Below, one piece after another: positions 30,428-30,685 of a stretch of DNA of 30,685 nucleotides. The position numbers and the translations under genes are program-made. The DNA is from Candidatus Neomicrothrix sp. UBA7884. GTDB lineage: Bacteria; Actinomycetota; Acidimicrobiia; Acidimicrobiales; MedAcidi-G1. A model generated the notes under the pieces. That model did no database searches. It was not told the origin of the DNA and saw only the letters and a program-made list of their open reading frames with translations. Each line of letters starts with the position of its first letter. Positions within the stretch are counted from its first letter, which is position 1. The stretch spans positions 1-30,685 of the forward strand of contig DLRQ01000069.1 in assembly GCA_002501135.1 (NCBI GenBank). The letters run 5' to 3'.

Positions 30428-30685
30428 ATGGCTGAGGTTTCCCTCCAGAATCTGGAAAAGGTCTATCCAAACGGCTTCTAGGCCATTAGCGACCTCAGCC
30501 TCGATATCGCCGACGGTGAGTTCCTGGTGCTTGTAGGACCGTCAGGTTGCGGCAAGTCGACTGCGCTGCGGATGGTCGCTGGTCTGGAGACGATCACGTC
30601 AGGCACGCTCACAATCGCCGGCAAGCGAATGAACGACGTGGAACCCAAGGACCGCAACGTGGCCATGGTGTTCCAGAACTACGCC
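30428..30685 (+). pseudogene. Sugar-type ABC transporter ATPase, 5' part, with in-frame amber codon
   Basis: The reading starts at ATG 30428, six bases after AGGGG, and runs to the window end (86 codons). It reads MAEVSLQNLEKVYPNGF, then TAG at 30479-30481, then continues in the same frame AISDLSLDIADGEFLVLVG with Walker A GPSGCGKST and the Q-loop VFQNYA. It matches the MalK/UgpC family of sugar or glycerol-phosphate importers. The residue lost is where homologues often have Glu or another residue before AI, and a single G-to-T change (GAG to TAG) would explain it. Options are a real nonsense mutation, a sequencing or assembly error, or a downstream start that would drop the first strand. Confidence 0.7.

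Noticed and set aside
30288..30470. N-terminal extension of the PhyH protein
   Set aside because: The residues are basic and unlike the family, and the stretch covers the divergent promoter; the TAGCCT-GTG start explains the gene better.

Overview
The window reads as high-GC chromosomal DNA of an actinobacterium. Support comes from MshA (first enzyme of mycothiol synthesis) followed by a YbjN-family protein, a rex-hemA-hemC-hemD-hemB order, an actinobacterial-type Rieske protein, a menaquinone-reductase-like flavoprotein and many apparently leaderless starts. A deep-branching class such as Acidimicrobiia fits the split cytochrome b and its proline/alanine-rich tails, but that placement is inference. 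The gene set (mshA, YbjN, phosphoglycerate-mutase-like, proC, hemA/C/D/B, a cyclopropane synthase relative) recalls from memory the Rv0486-Rv0512 segment of Mycobacterium tuberculosis in rearranged order. I saw no tRNA, rRNA, CRISPR array, insertion sequence or phage gene.

Layout. (1) 1-5863, electron transfer. A leftward operon encodes a three-helix membrane protein, a 2x[4Fe-4S] ferredoxin, a b6-type cytochrome b, a subunit-IV-like protein and a Rieske protein cut by the window edge. A rightward membrane-anchored cytochrome c is divergent from it and is followed by a geranylgeranyl/menaquinone-reductase-like enzyme. (2) 5895-7535, glucose-6-phosphate isomerase. (3) 7557-13601, a leftward rex-hemA-hemC-hemD-hemB-hemL operon taking glutamyl-tRNA to uroporphyrinogen III. 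(4) 13716-17379: a seven-helix membrane protein rightward; then, leftward, an MFS exporter, proC, a SAM hydrolase and a 29-residue membrane peptide. (5) 17558-21227: leftward MoaD-like protein, mshA and a YbjN protein; rightward histidine phosphatase; a leftward small acidic protein divergent from yaaA. (6) 21256-25252: leftward operon of a tandem SDR fusion, a D-threonine-aldolase-like enzyme and a sugar-lactone oxidase. (7) 25294-30685: MOSC protein with an upstream 23-codon ORF, a second MFS protein, a fatty acid desaturase, a cyclopropane-synthase-family methyltransferase, a PhyH dioxygenase and the start of a sugar-type ABC ATPase interrupted by an in-frame amber codon.

How it fits together. 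Rex (NADH/NAD+ sensor) heads the haem operon. A close match to the Rex operator lies in front of the cytochrome b/Rieske operon and a weaker one in front of rex itself, suggesting that haem supply and the haem-protein quinol complex share one redox switch. The cytochrome b carries the cysteine that in b6f-type complexes binds the extra haem c_n, and the operon contains its own ferredoxin, so a ferredoxin-menaquinone link is a testable idea. At least twelve genes have a TANNNT hexamer 6-8 bases before the start codon, the signature of leaderless transcription, including one divergent pair whose -10 elements overlap.
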